A stretch of DNA of 30,504 nt from Clostridium sp. (GTDB lineage Bacteria > Bacillota > Clostridia > Lachnospirales > Lachnospiraceae), in the NCBI GenBank assembly GCA_004554205.1, contig SFNH01000012.1, positions 1 to 30,504 on the forward strand. Direction: 5' to 3'. The position numbers and the translations under genes were made by a program. The notes beneath the pieces were generated by a model that was not told where the DNA came from, searched no databases, and was given only the letters and a program-made list of their open reading frames with translations. Positions 13,511-22,437 of this stretch are shown here, one piece after another (the stretch's first letter is position 1; each line of letters opens with the position of its first letter).

Positions 13511-14719
13511 ATGGCAAAAGAAATGATCGCCATGCTTCTTGCCGGCGGCCAGGGCTCGCGTCTCTACGCCCTCACCCAGAAGCTGGCAAAACCGGCAGTT
13601 CCTTTCGGCGGCAAATATCGTATCATTGATTTCCCGCTCTCCAACTGTGTCAACTCAGGGATTGATACCGTTGGCATTCTGACCCAGTATCAGCCGTTAG
13701 TTCTCAACGAATATATCGGCAACGGACAGCCCTGGGATCTGGACAGGCTCTACGGCGGCGTCCATGTGCTGCCGCCCTATCAGCAGGCAAGCGGCTCCGA
13801 CTGGTACCGCGGCACGGCAAACGCAATCTACCAGAATATCTCCTTCATCGAGCGCTACAACCCGCAGTACGTCATCATACTCTCGGGCGACCAGATCTGC
13901 AAGCAGGATTACAGTGATTTTCTGCGCTTCCACAAGGAGAAGAACGCGGAATTCTCCGTCGCCGTCATGGAGGTGCCGTGGGACGAGGCTTCCCGCTTCG
14001 GCCTGATGGTCACCGACGAAAACGACAGGATCACCGAGTTCCAGGAAAAACCGAAGGAGCCGAAGTCCAACCTTGCTTCCATGGGGATCTACATCTTCAA
14101 CTGGGACATCCTCCGCAAATACCTGATCGAGGACGAGGCGGATCCGAACTCAGAAAATGACTTCGGCAACAACATCATCCCGAACCTGCTGCGCGACGGG
14201 CGCGATATGTACGCCTACCACTTTAACGGTTACTGGAAGGATGTGGGGACGATCTCCTCTCTCTGGGAGGCGAACATGGAGGTGCTTGACCCGGAGCACA
14301 GCGGCATCAATCTGTTTGACAGCGACTGGAAGATTTACAGCCGCAACAGCGGTATGACCGGACATAAGATCAGCGCGGACGCCGTGGTGGAGGATGCCAT
14401 GATCACCGACGGCTGCCGCATTGACGGGAACGTAAAGCACTCCGTCCTCTTTTCAGGCGTCAGGGTCGAAGCGGGCGCCGTCGTGGAGGACGCCGTGATC
14501 ATGGGCGGAAGCACCGTAAAGGCCGGCGCGGTCGTGAGGCACTGCATCGTGGCGGAGCGCGTCACCATCGGTGAGAACGCCGTGGTGGGCGCTATGCCCT
14601 CGGGAGACGAAAAGGGCGTGGCGACAATCGGGCCCGGCATCAGGATCGGCGCAGGCGCAAAGATCGGTCCGAACGCGATGGTGAACGAAGATGTGAAAGG
14701 CGGTGAGGAGCAATGGTAA
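13511..14719 (+). CDS. glgC: Glucose-1-phosphate adenylyltransferase, catalytic subunit
   Basis: This 402-residue ADP-glucose pyrophosphorylase commits glucose-1-phosphate to glycogen. It shows the nucleotide-binding start MLLAGGQGSRLYALT, the substrate loop KPAVPFGGKYRIIDFPLSNC, GTANAIYQN, ILSGDQICKQDY, the sugar-phosphate site ITEFQEKPKEPKS and DVGTISSLWEANM. A left-handed beta-helix tail of hexapeptide repeats follows (about 300-395, for example VVEDAVIMGGSTVKAGAVV). All catalytic blocks look intact, unlike the partner GlgD. Its stop overlaps the glgD start by 7 nt (ATGGTAA), so translation is probably coupled to give the hetero-oligomer. Confidence 0.97.
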   Translation: MAKEMIAMLLAGGQGSRLYALTQKLAKPAVPFGGKYRIIDFPLSNCVNSGIDTVGILTQYQPLVLNEYIGNGQPWDLDRLYGGVHVLPPYQQASGSDWYRGTANAIYQNISFIERYNPQYVIILSGDQICKQDYSDFLRFHKEKNAEFSVAVMEVPWDEASRFGLMVTDENDRITEFQEKPKEPKSNLASMGIYIFNWDILRKYLIEDEADPNSENDFGNNIIPNLLRDGRDMYAYHFNGYWKDVGTISSLWEANMEVLDPEHSGINLFDSDWKIYSRNSGMTGHKISADAVVEDAMITDGCRIDGNVKHSVLFSGVRVEAGAVVEDAVIMGGSTVKAGAVVRHCIVAERVTIGENAVVGAMPSGDEKGVATIGPGIRIGAGAKIGPNAMVNEDVKGGEEQW

Positions 14720-15858
14720 ATTTCAATGCAAACGCGCTGGGTATTCTTTTTCCGAACAGCTATGACTCCACAGTCCCGGAGTTGGTGGGCGAGCGGTTGA
14801 TGGCGTCGATCCCCTTCGCCAGCCGTTACCGTCTGGTGGATTTCATCCTGTCCAGCATGGTAAACTGCGGGATTGACAACGTATCTGTGATCGTCCGCAA
14901 GAATTACCATTCTCTCATGGACCATTTAGGCAGCGGGCGCGAGTGGGATCTAAGCCGCAAAAACGGCGGTCTCAATATGGTTCCTCCCTACGCGGAGAAG
15001 ACCGTCAAGGTGTACACCGGCCGCGTCGAGGCGCTTGCCAGCATCCTTGACTTTTTAAAGGAACAGAAGGAAAAATACGTTGTGATGGCGGACACCAACC
15101 TCGCCGTAAACTTTGACTTTAAGGCGATGCTTGAGGCGCACATGGCGAGCGGGGCCGACGTGACCATCGCCTACACCCGCCAACCGCTCCCGGAGAGTTT
15201 GACGGATGGCCTGTATATGGGCAAGGAGATGTACTACACCCTCGATTTAGATGAGGATCGTGTGACGGGTATCAATATCAACTCAAAGGCAGGGGGCATA
15301 CAGAACCTGTCCATGAACATCTACATTACCGAGCGCGAGTCTCTGATCGAGGAGATAAGCGAGGCCTTTGTCCGCGGCTACTCCTATTTTGAGCGCGATA
15401 TCCTCGCTCCGAACTTAAAAACCCTGAATGTGCGCGCATTCCGCTATGACGGCTATGTGGCCCGGATAAACGACATGAAGAGCTATTTCGAGGAAAATAT
15501 GAAGATGCTTCAGGACGAGAACGTGGACGCGCTGTTCAATGAGGCCTCCCCGATCTACACGAAGATCCGCGATGACACTCCGACCCGCTACATAAACGGC
15601 GCGACCGCCAAAAATGTCATGGTTGCCGACGGCTGCGTCATCGAGGGCGAGATCACAAACAGCATCCTGTTCCGCGGCGTCAGAGTCGGAAAGGGCGCAA
15701 AGGTCAAAAACTGTGTGCTGATGCAGGGGACGGTGATCGAGCCGGACGCCTGCGTGGAATATGTTGTCACCGACAAGAATGTCACGATCACAGCGGGCAA
15801 GGAACTGAAAGGGAATGATTCCTTCCCCGTCTATGTCGCAAAGCATCAGAAGGTATGA
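14713..15858 (+). CDS. glgD: Glucose-1-phosphate adenylyltransferase regulatory subunit GlgD
   Basis: This 381-residue protein is homologous to GlgC but lacks the GGxGxRL nucleotide loop: the start reads NALGILFPNSYDSTVPEL. In Firmicutes GlgD has little or no activity alone and modulates GlgC. Shared parts are PFASRYRLVDFILSSMVNCG, SGREWDLSRKNGG and a C-terminal hexapeptide beta-helix (VADGCVIEGEITNSILFRG). It begins inside the end of glgC (7-nt overlap), with GGTGAGGAGC as the ribosome-binding site. It ends before a hairpin shared with the convergent cobalamin genes. Confidence 0.95.
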   Translation: MVNFNANALGILFPNSYDSTVPELVGERLMASIPFASRYRLVDFILSSMVNCGIDNVSVIVRKNYHSLMDHLGSGREWDLSRKNGGLNMVPPYAEKTVKVYTGRVEALASILDFLKEQKEKYVVMADTNLAVNFDFKAMLEAHMASGADVTIAYTRQPLPESLTDGLYMGKEMYYTLDLDEDRVTGININSKAGGIQNLSMNIYITERESLIEEISEAFVRGYSYFERDILAPNLKTLNVRAFRYDGYVARINDMKSYFEENMKMLQDENVDALFNEASPIYTKIRDDTPTRYINGATAKNVMVADGCVIEGEITNSILFRGVRVGKGAKVKNCVLMQGTVIEPDACVEYVVTDKNVTITAGKELKGNDSFPVYVAKHQKV

Positions 15859-15861
15859 TCG

Positions 15862-15898
15862 AAAGGCTGCCGCCGGTTCCACGACCGCGACAGCCTTT
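15862..15898. terminator. Terminator between convergent glgD and cobK-cbiET
   Basis: AAAGGCTG (15862-15869) pairs with CAGCCTTT (15891-15898). An inner CGGT/ACCG pair lies in the loop. It starts 3 nt after the glgD stop and about 10 nt from the stop of the minus-strand gene. A-rich and T-rich outer bases let it act in both directions. Confidence 0.7.
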
Positions 15899-15907
15899 AT
15901 ACCGCGA

Positions 15908-17962
15908 TCAGTGTCCGCGCAGATCAAAGGCGCAGATCCACACCGGATTTTCCGCCTGCATCAGATGATACTGCCCCGCGCTCTTTGCCCTGCTTGCCTG
16001 AATCTGCACGATCTCCTCATTTTCTGTCGGATACAGAGATAACGCCTCCTTCATCTCGCAGAGTGTTTCCAGGGTGACGGCATTCATGACTACTCTCATA
16101 TTCGGATTGATCTGATAAAGCGCGTCGAGGATCGCTTTTAAATTCCCCCCGGTTCCGCCGAGAAAGGCATGGGTGGCTCTCGGCAGACCGGCAAGTCCCT
16201 CAGGCGCCTTTGCCTCCACCACGCTTACATTCTCAAGTCCGAATTTCGCACTGTTCTTCCTGATCAGGCAAGCCGCCTCGCCCCTCTGCTCAACGGCATA
16301 GACCTGTATGTCATCCGAAAGTCCCGCAATCTCGACCGCCACGGAGCCTGTGCCGCTTCCGATGTCGTAAACCACGGCGCCGCGGCGCAGTCTCAGTTTG
16401 CATATGCTAACCTCCCTCACCTCCTCCTTCGTCATCGGAACCTGATCCCTGATAAATTCTCCGTCTGAAATCCCGTGCGTCAGCCTCCTTCTCACAGCGC
16501 CCCGGTTCCTGACAAAACAGGTATAAAGGCCCTCCTTCTTAAGCGCGGCGCACTCCCTGGGATCAAGCCTCATGATCTCCTCGTCTTTGTAGGAGAGCTG
16601 ATATCCCGCCACGACCTCGCATTCAGTCAGACCTGCCTTAAGAAGCGCAGTCCCAAGCCGGTTCACATCCTCCACGCCCGACATGAGCAGAAAACTCCTC
16701 GGCTCCGATGCCAGCCTGCGCGTAAGATTTGGCAGCTTCTTTCCATGTATACTGTATACAGCGGCATCGTGATAGCTCTCGCCGATTCGTGCCGCCAGAT
16801 ACGAAACGGAGGAAATCCCCGGCATCACGCGGACGGACGCCCTAAGCTCCCCCGTCCTCACCGCCCCGGTCAAAGCGTCGTAAACAGACTGACAGCCGCT
16901 GTAAAAGCCGGTGTCGCCGGAGAAAAGGATGACAGCTCTCACGCTCTTTTCAAACAGATTTTTCTCCTGCACCTCCCTTAAGTAGGGAATGATCTGCTCC
17001 GCCAGGTAAAACGGCCGTTTTTCGAGCCTCGGCTGATACGGCTTTATCATCCTCTCCGCACCGAGCAGGATATCCGCCTGCGCGATCGTCTCCCGCACCT
17101 CTTTCGTCAGGCTGTCTTTTCCACCCATGCCGATACCGGCAAGAATGATCTGAAGCTTTCCATTTGTCCGCACATTCTTGCCGCAGATTTTTTTAAGCTC
17201 AGCGCATATCTCCGCGTAAGAGTACCCCTCCTCCTCCTTTAAATGCCCGATGACAAATACCGGAATCCCCGCGTTTTTTGCCGCCTCAAGCTTTTGCGGG
17301 TAGCCTCCTAATATCCCGCTCTGCTTCGTGACAAGGCAGGAGACCTGGTACTGGCGGATCAGCGCCTCATTCATCTCCCCGGTGAACGGCCCCTGCATGG
17401 CGATGATCTGCTTTCCCACAATCCCGTGTTCCATACAGGCAGAAATGCTCTCCGGCCCCGGGAGCACTCTGACAAAAAGCCTTTTTCTTACGCTCTCAAG
17501 GCCGCAATACGCCGAAAGCTCCTTACTTCCGGTCGTGAGTAAAATGTTCCCCTCCGTCTCCTCCAACGCCCTCGCGCATGCCTCATTCGTATCAAAATAT
17601 CTCACGTTTCCTCCCGCGATCTCGTCGGCCTGTTCGCGCTTCAGGCGCAGATACGGAATGCGCAGCCCGCGCATTGCCGAGTTGATGTTCTCCGTGACCG
17701 CCTCCGCGTAGGGGTGCGTGGCGTCCACGACCGCCCCAAAGCTTCCGCTTACGATCAATTCCCTGATCTCTTCCCGGTCCATTCTCCCCCGGCGTACCCT
17801 GACAAGCGGATGCTCCCGCAGCACGATCTCCCCGTACTCTGTCGCGACGCAGAGTGTGTGCTCGATCCCGGACGCCGCAAGACATTCGGACAGATTCCTT
17901 CCCTCTGTTGTCCCCGCAAAGAGCAGGATCTCACCCCCGCTCCCCTCTGCTTTACGCTTCAT
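15908..17962 (-). CDS. CobK/CbiJ-CbiE-CbiT triple fusion (precorrin reductase and precorrin methyltransferase/decarboxylase)
   Basis: About 684 residues hold three enzymes of corrin synthesis. Residues about 12-265 are precorrin-6A reductase (LLFAGTTEGRNLSE, VVDATHPYAEAVTENI, VLPGPESI). Residues about 271-490 are CbiE, a tetrapyrrole methylase (ILAGIGMGGKDSLTKE, LFSGDTGFYSG, MPGISSVSYLAARIG). Residues about 505-685 are CbiT, a SAM-dependent methyltransferase/decarboxylase (PMTKEEVREVSICKL, VVYDIGSGTGSVAVEIA). CbiET fusions are common; the three-part chain joins successive steps around precorrin/cobalt-precorrin-6 to -8. A TTG at 17965 is in frame, but the ATG at 17962 is preferred. Either start overlaps the cbiG stop. 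It is last in the run SBP-cbiD-cbiG-cobK/cbiET. Confidence 0.92.
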   Translation of the reverse strand: MKRKAEGSGGEILLFAGTTEGRNLSECLAASGIEHTLCVATEYGEIVLREHPLVRVRRGRMDREEIRELIVSGSFGAVVDATHPYAEAVTENINSAMRGLRIPYLRLKREQADEIAGGNVRYFDTNEACARALEETEGNILLTTGSKELSAYCGLESVRKRLFVRVLPGPESISACMEHGIVGKQIIAMQGPFTGEMNEALIRQYQVSCLVTKQSGILGGYPQKLEAAKNAGIPVFVIGHLKEEEGYSYAEICAELKKICGKNVRTNGKLQIILAGIGMGGKDSLTKEVRETIAQADILLGAERMIKPYQPRLEKRPFYLAEQIIPYLREVQEKNLFEKSVRAVILFSGDTGFYSGCQSVYDALTGAVRTGELRASVRVMPGISSVSYLAARIGESYHDAAVYSIHGKKLPNLTRRLASEPRSFLLMSGVEDVNRLGTALLKAGLTECEVVAGYQLSYKDEEIMRLDPRECAALKKEGLYTCFVRNRGAVRRRLTHGISDGEFIRDQVPMTKEEVREVSICKLRLRRGAVVYDIGSGTGSVAVEIAGLSDDIQVYAVEQRGEAACLIRKNSAKFGLENVSVVEAKAPEGLAGLPRATHAFLGGTGGNLKAILDALYQINPNMRVVMNAVTLETLCEMKEALSLYPTENEEIVQIQASRAKSAGQYHLMQAENPVWICAFDLRGH

Positions 17963-19031
17963 CAAATCTCACGCTCCATTCCCGCCTTGCGACCGCGATC
18001 GTCATCCCGTCCGCCGCGCGCTTTTCATACACGAGCTTCCCGGCCGGCCCGCTCGCCTTTAACGCCGCCCGCTCGCACACATTGTCGACTCCGACCTGCT
18101 CCTTAACAAAATCCGACCGCTTAAACGTTCCCTGAACCTCGCCAAGCTCCTTTGCCGTGTATGTGAGAAACGGGATCCTCCTTGTTCTGCTCCACGAGAG
18201 AAGCCCCTGCTCCTCACGCTTTACATCGATCGACGCCAATGCGTAGATCTGCATACAGGAAATCCCGATCTCCCCCATGGTTTTCGCGATAAAATCCTCA
18301 ATTTTTTCTGCTTCCTTGCCTTTTTTACAGCCCATCCCGATCACATACTCCCTCGGCTTAAGGAGAATGGCCGCATCAAACTGTCCCGCCTCAGAGCTCA
18401 CGACAACATCGACCGGACACGCGGGCGGATAAAGCACGATACGGACACCTTCCGGCGGATGAGACGGATTCTCAAGATGTCCCGTCTCCACCGACACGCT
18501 GATCTCCTGCCCGGACAGAACCTTTGAGGAGACCTTCGCGATCCCGTCCTTATTCACAACAGAAAGATCATTCTTCTTTGCGAACAGATCGACCGCAAAC
18601 CTGCGGTTTAAGTCGGTCGCGGTGGTGATGACCGGCTCCGCCCCGATTCTCTCCGCGATCCGGACGGAAAGCTCATTCGCGCCGCCCATGTGCCCGGACA
18701 AGATCGGGATCACATACTGCCCCTTCTCATCGATCACGAGCACCGGGACATCATGCAGCTTGTCCGTAAGGTTCGGGGCGACCGCCCTGACCGCGATCCC
18801 GCACGCCCCGATAAAGATCAGGGCATTCCCGCTCTCCATCTGCTCACCCGCCCATTCCCCTATGCGCGCATCGACAAATTTCACCATGTCTGCCTGCCCC
18901 GCTCTTTTGTAAGCGGAACACCTGGTAAAGAGCGAACAGTTATCTTCGCCTAAAAGGCGCGCGAGCCTTGCCGCAAGCCGCATTCCGTTTTCCGTAAAGC
19001 TGATCATGCTCAATCGTGCCTCGTAAACCAT
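17952..19031 (-). CDS. cbiG: Cobalt-precorrin-5A hydrolase CbiG
   Basis: This 359-residue enzyme opens the lactone of cobalt-precorrin-5A with loss of acetaldehyde in the anaerobic B12 route. The N-terminal half has ISFTENGMRLAARLARLL, FIGACGIAVRAVAP and VIPILSGHMGGANELS; the C-terminal half has YVIGMGCKKGKEAEKI. The start at 19031 (MVYEARLSMISF) has a GAGGTG ribosome-binding site and overlaps cbiD by 22 nt. A second ATG at 19007, 2 nt after the cbiD stop, would remove eight residues and part of the first strand, so it is less likely. The end overlaps the next gene. Confidence 0.94.
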   Translation of the reverse strand: MVYEARLSMISFTENGMRLAARLARLLGEDNCSLFTRCSAYKRAGQADMVKFVDARIGEWAGEQMESGNALIFIGACGIAVRAVAPNLTDKLHDVPVLVIDEKGQYVIPILSGHMGGANELSVRIAERIGAEPVITTATDLNRRFAVDLFAKKNDLSVVNKDGIAKVSSKVLSGQEISVSVETGHLENPSHPPEGVRIVLYPPACPVDVVVSSEAGQFDAAILLKPREYVIGMGCKKGKEAEKIEDFIAKTMGEIGISCMQIYALASIDVKREEQGLLSWSRTRRIPFLTYTAKELGEVQGTFKRSDFVKEQVGVDNVCERAALKASGPAGKLVYEKRAADGMTIAVARREWSVRFDEA

Positions 19032-20107
19032 TCCTTCACACCTCTGCTTCTCGCAAGTTCTCCGAATTCATTTGTATACAAAATACAATCCACCTGAAGC
19101 CTTCCCCCTGCGCGGTTTTTTGCGTAGTAGCAAATACTCCCGGCGATCCTGTCCATAACGGGCTGCAGCTTCCCGCTTTCACTCAAGACCCTGACCGCTT
19201 CTTCTGTGGTGACGCAGTCCAATATTCTGCGGAGCAGGTCTTCCCTAACCCCCTCTCTTAAGGAAAACGCCGCCAAAAGCTCCATTCGGCAGTCCGCCTC
19301 CCTGGAATGGGTATTCATAATGCCGCCCGCCACCTTGATCAGTTTCCCGATATGTCCGGTAAGGAGCATTTTCCGAAACTTAAGCTCCACAGCCATGTCG
19401 ATGGTGTCTCCGATGAAATTGCTGCATTTCACGCTTTCGTTGAGATCATAGCCGTACGTTTTCTTCATGAAATCAAGACCGTAATTCCCCGGTGAGACCA
19501 CGACGCGGTCAAAGCCCTGCGCCTTTTTCTGCTTTAGCTCCACCCGGATCGTGTCGAGGAGCGCCTGACTGCTCATCGGCTCGACAATCCCGCTCGTCCC
19601 CAGGATGGAGATGCCGCCCACGATCCCAAGCCGTGGGTTAAACGTCGCCTGGGCAAGCCGCTCGCCGTCCGGCACGGAAATCTCGACCTTTAAGCTCCCC
19701 CTGTAATCCGCGAGACAGCAGACCTGCCTCACTTCCCTTTCGATCATCTCTCTCGGAACGCGGTTGATCGCGGCGCTTCCCACCGGCTGGTCGAGACCCG
19801 GCTTCGTGACTCTGCCCACTCCCGCCCCGCCGTCGATCTCTATCTCCTGTCCCGCGTCCTCCCCGTAGGAGACCGTTGCACAGATCAGCGCCCCTGTCGT
19901 TATATCCGGGTCATCGCCGCCGTCCTTTTTTACCGCGCAGCTCACCGCCTGCCCGGAGCGTTTGATATCGGAAAGGCGCGCGGTATACAAAATCCCGCCG
20001 GGCGTCCCGATCGTGATCTCAGTTTTTTCTTTCCCCGTTAAAAGCATGTACGCCGCCGCCTTCGCCGCCGCCGCCGCGCAGCTTCCCGTCGTAAACCCAT
20101 ACCGCAT
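19010..20107 (-). CDS. cbiD: Cobalt-precorrin-5B C1-methyltransferase CbiD
   Basis: This 365-residue enzyme methylates C1 of the corrin ring with SAM. It has the characteristic start MRYGFTTGSCAAAAAKAA, then KKDGGDDPDITTGALI, GGAGVGRVTKPGL, FNPRLGIVGGISILGTSGIV, VVSPGNYGLDFM and LLTGHIGKLIKVAGGIMNTH. It lies 14 nt after the lipoprotein gene and overlaps cbiG, so the genes form one transcript. Together with cbiG and the CobK-CbiE-CbiT fusion it indicates the anaerobic (early cobalt insertion) pathway. Confidence 0.96.
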   Translation of the reverse strand: MRYGFTTGSCAAAAAKAAAYMLLTGKEKTEITIGTPGGILYTARLSDIKRSGQAVSCAVKKDGGDDPDITTGALICATVSYGEDAGQEIEIDGGAGVGRVTKPGLDQPVGSAAINRVPREMIEREVRQVCCLADYRGSLKVEISVPDGERLAQATFNPRLGIVGGISILGTSGIVEPMSSQALLDTIRVELKQKKAQGFDRVVVSPGNYGLDFMKKTYGYDLNESVKCSNFIGDTIDMAVELKFRKMLLTGHIGKLIKVAGGIMNTHSREADCRMELLAAFSLREGVREDLLRRILDCVTTEEAVRVLSESGKLQPVMDRIAGSICYYAKNRAGGRLQVDCILYTNEFGELARSRGVKEWFTRHD

Positions 20108-20121
20108 ATAAACCCCGCCTT

Positions 20122-21327
20122 TTAGTGTAAACGGAAGAGATAGCGCATCTGATCTTCCTCTCCTCCCGTCAGCATGGCGTGAATATCACGCATAAGATAG
20201 CCGACCGACAAGGACTGCTGGTACATATCATTCGTCGTGCACCAGACATTATCCTCCTTCACTGCCTTAAAATCCGCCAGAAAGGCGCATTTATCAAGAA
20301 GCTGCTTCTTACTTAAGACTCCGCCGTCAATGGAGCTGTTATAGATCAGAAAATCCGCATCCTTTGCACCGTTATAAAACTCCTCCACCTGAATATTCAC
20401 GACAGAACGCTTTGTCTCCGGATCGCCGAGATTTTGGGGAATGTATCTCCCGCCCGCAAGCTCGATCATCTTCGGCACATAGTCGGAGGACTGCCGCACC
20501 TGCACCAGACCGTTTGAGGTGATAAAGAAGAATGCGACCGTCTTATCCGTCTTCTGATCCGCCCTCACCTCGTCTAAGATCGCCGCCTGCTCCTGATAAA
20601 TCCTGTCGGCCTCCTCCTCTTTTCCGAGCAGGGCCCCGAAAAATCTGACCCACTCCACCCTTCCAAGCGGATGCGGCTCATAGCTGGAATACTCGATCAT
20701 GGCGGGAATCCCGAAGTCCGCAAGCTTTTCCAGCACCTCCGGCGAATGGGCGATCATCTTATTTTCAATCGCAAGCCCGCAGTTTTTCGAGACGAGCAGC
20801 TCATAATCCGGCTTGTCATATTTGCCCGCGTAAAGAAGCTCCCCGTTTTTCATCGCGGCGGCAGCAGCCTCGATGTACCAGCCCTCTTCTTTCTGGCCCG
20901 AAAATGTGACCGCGTCGAGCGCGTGAAGCTCGCAGAACATATCCATGACAGCGGACGCAACCAGGTAAATGTCCTTTAAAGGCCGCTTTAAGACCACAAT
21001 CCCCTCGCTTAAGTCCTTCGGAACTGCTTTGTCCTCCGGGACGAGCAGAAATCTCGCCCCGTCCAGCTTCGTCGTGAGCATCGTATATCCGCCCTCATAG
21101 TAGTCCACCGCAAAATTCTCGGCATACTGAAGACTCATGCTGCCCCGATAGACGAGCTCTCCGCTCTCAAAGACAGGCTCTGGGGTCCGGGAAGCTCCCT
21201 TCGCTTCCGCGGGGCTCCCGCTCTCGGATGCGGACGGCGTACCGCCGCTCTTCACAGAGCATCCGCTCACGATCAGCGCACCGATCATGCAGACGATAAG
21301 CAGCGCCGCCGCAAATTTCTTCCTCAT
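20122..21327 (-). CDS. ABC-transporter substrate-binding lipoprotein linked to cobalamin genes
   Basis: From the ATG at 21327 this is a 401-residue lipoprotein with signal MRKKFAAALLIVCMIG and lipobox VSGC (Cys23). A spaced GGAG precedes this ATG, whereas the TTG at 21351 lies in the terminator stem, so 21327 is chosen. The body has the layout of periplasmic-type metal/corrinoid/siderophore binding proteins (PF01497-like), for example IPAMIEYSSYEPHPLGRVEWVRFFGALLGKE-like helical linker features (given here only as a region, about 180-215) and AGGRYIPQNLGDP. It is first in the cbi operon, so cobalt or corrinoid uptake is likely, but an iron compound is possible. No permease or ATPase gene is beside it. 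The upstream spacer is very short and contains no riboswitch. Confidence 0.75.
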   Translation of the reverse strand: MRKKFAAALLIVCMIGALIVSGCSVKSGGTPSASESGSPAEAKGASRTPEPVFESGELVYRGSMSLQYAENFAVDYYEGGYTMLTTKLDGARFLLVPEDKAVPKDLSEGIVVLKRPLKDIYLVASAVMDMFCELHALDAVTFSGQKEEGWYIEAAAAAMKNGELLYAGKYDKPDYELLVSKNCGLAIENKMIAHSPEVLEKLADFGIPAMIEYSSYEPHPLGRVEWVRFFGALLGKEEEADRIYQEQAAILDEVRADQKTDKTVAFFFITSNGLVQVRQSSDYVPKMIELAGGRYIPQNLGDPETKRSVVNIQVEEFYNGAKDADFLIYNSSIDGGVLSKKQLLDKCAFLADFKAVKEDNVWCTTNDMYQQSLSVGYLMRDIHAMLTGGEEDQMRYLFRLH

Positions 21328-21349
21328 CCCTGTTCTCCTTTTTATAAAC

Positions 21350-21385
21350 AAAGAGGCCGCAATCTTTTAAAACTGCGGCTTCTTT
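21350..21385 (-). terminator. Terminator after the GGGtGRT gene
   Basis: AAAGAGGCCGCA and TGCGGCTTCTTT pair over 12 bp (one G-U) around a 12-nt loop. The 3' arm is followed on the minus strand by GTTTATAAAAA. It starts about 23 nt after the stop at 21409 and ends just before the lipoprotein ribosome-binding site. Confidence 0.75.
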
Positions 21386-21408
21386 ATGTATTCTTATACG
21401 AATTCTGC

Positions 21409-22419
21409 TCAGAACCTGCCCTCTTTTGCCGCTTCCTCTACGCTCACCGCAACCGCCACGGTCATTCCGACCATCGGGTTGTTGCCCGCGCCGATCAAGC
21501 CCATCATCTCAACGTGAGCCGGAACGGAAGAAGAACCCGCAAACTGCGCGTCGGAGTGCATGCGGCCCAGGGTATCGGTCATACCGTAGGAAGCCGGGCC
21601 TGCCGCCATGTTGTCCGGGTGCAGGGTACGTCCGGTACCGCCGCCGGAAGCCACGGAGAAGTACTTTTTGCCTGCTTCAAGGCGCTCCTTCTTATAGGTG
21701 CCTGCCACCGGATGCTGGAAGCGGGTCGGGTTGGTGGAGTTTCCGGTGATGGAGACGTCAACGTTCTCCTTCCACATGATCGCAACGCCCTCGGGAACGC
21801 TGTTTGCGCCGTAGCAGTTTACCCTGGCGCGAAGGCCCTCGGAATAGGACTTGCGCGAAACCTCTTTCACCTCGTTGGTGTACGGGTCATACTGCGTCTC
21901 CACAAAGGTAAAGCCGTTGATGCGGGAGATGATCTGTGCGGCGTCCTTTCCGAGACCGTTAAGGATCACGCGCAGCGGTTTCTGGCGAACCTTGTTTGCC
22001 TTCTCCGCGATTCCGATCGCGCCCTCAGCCGCCGCGAAGGACTCGTGGCCCGCGAGGAATGCGAAGCACTCGGTCTCCTCCTCTAAAAGCATCTTGCCGA
22101 GGTTTCCATGGCCGAGACCTACCTTGCGGGTGTCCGCAACGGAGCCGGGGATGCAGAATGCCTGAAGCCCCTCGCCGATCGCAGCCGCCGCATCCGCCGC
22201 CTTTCTGCAGCCCTTTTTGATCGCGATCGCCGCGCCCACGGTGTAAGCCCAGCAGGCGTTCTCGAAGCAGATCGGCTGAATGCCCTTGATCATGCCATAC
22301 ACATCAAGCCCGGCGTCCTTCGTGATCTTCTCGGCCTCCTCGATGGAGGCGATGCCATAGCTGTTTAATACCTCATTGATTTTATCAATACGTCTCTCAT
22401 AAGATTCAAATAAAGCCAT
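21409..22419 (-). CDS. GGGtGRT family protein (unknown function, Fe-S scaffold partner)
   Basis: This 336-residue protein carries the family motif GGGTGRT at 259-265 (SVASGGGTGRTLHPDN) and a conserved C-terminal part GLIGAGNNPMVGMTVAVAV. Other visible elements are GLGHGNLGKMLLEEETECFA, AFLAGHESFAAAEGAIGIA, RFQHPVAGTYKKERLEAGK and Cys51, Cys56, Cys89, Cys118, Cys202. The family is named after the motif and has no established enzyme activity that I know. It lies 18 nt after the NifU-like scaffold, and this pairing is the usual context. A role in iron-sulfur cluster or sulfur handling is inferred from the neighbour only. Confidence 0.9.
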   Translation of the reverse strand: MALFESYERRIDKINEVLNSYGIASIEEAEKITKDAGLDVYGMIKGIQPICFENACWAYTVGAAIAIKKGCRKAADAAAAIGEGLQAFCIPGSVADTRKVGLGHGNLGKMLLEEETECFAFLAGHESFAAAEGAIGIAEKANKVRQKPLRVILNGLGKDAAQIISRINGFTFVETQYDPYTNEVKEVSRKSYSEGLRARVNCYGANSVPEGVAIMWKENVDVSITGNSTNPTRFQHPVAGTYKKERLEAGKKYFSVASGGGTGRTLHPDNMAAGPASYGMTDTLGRMHSDAQFAGSSSVPAHVEMMGLIGAGNNPMVGMTVAVAVSVEEAAKEGRF

Positions 22420-22437
22420 TTTTGTCTACCTCCTCGA

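Noticed and set aside
14713..15858. glgD as a degenerate or pseudogenised glgC duplicate
   Set aside because: Loss of the nucleotide loop is normal for the regulatory GlgD family, and the frame is complete.
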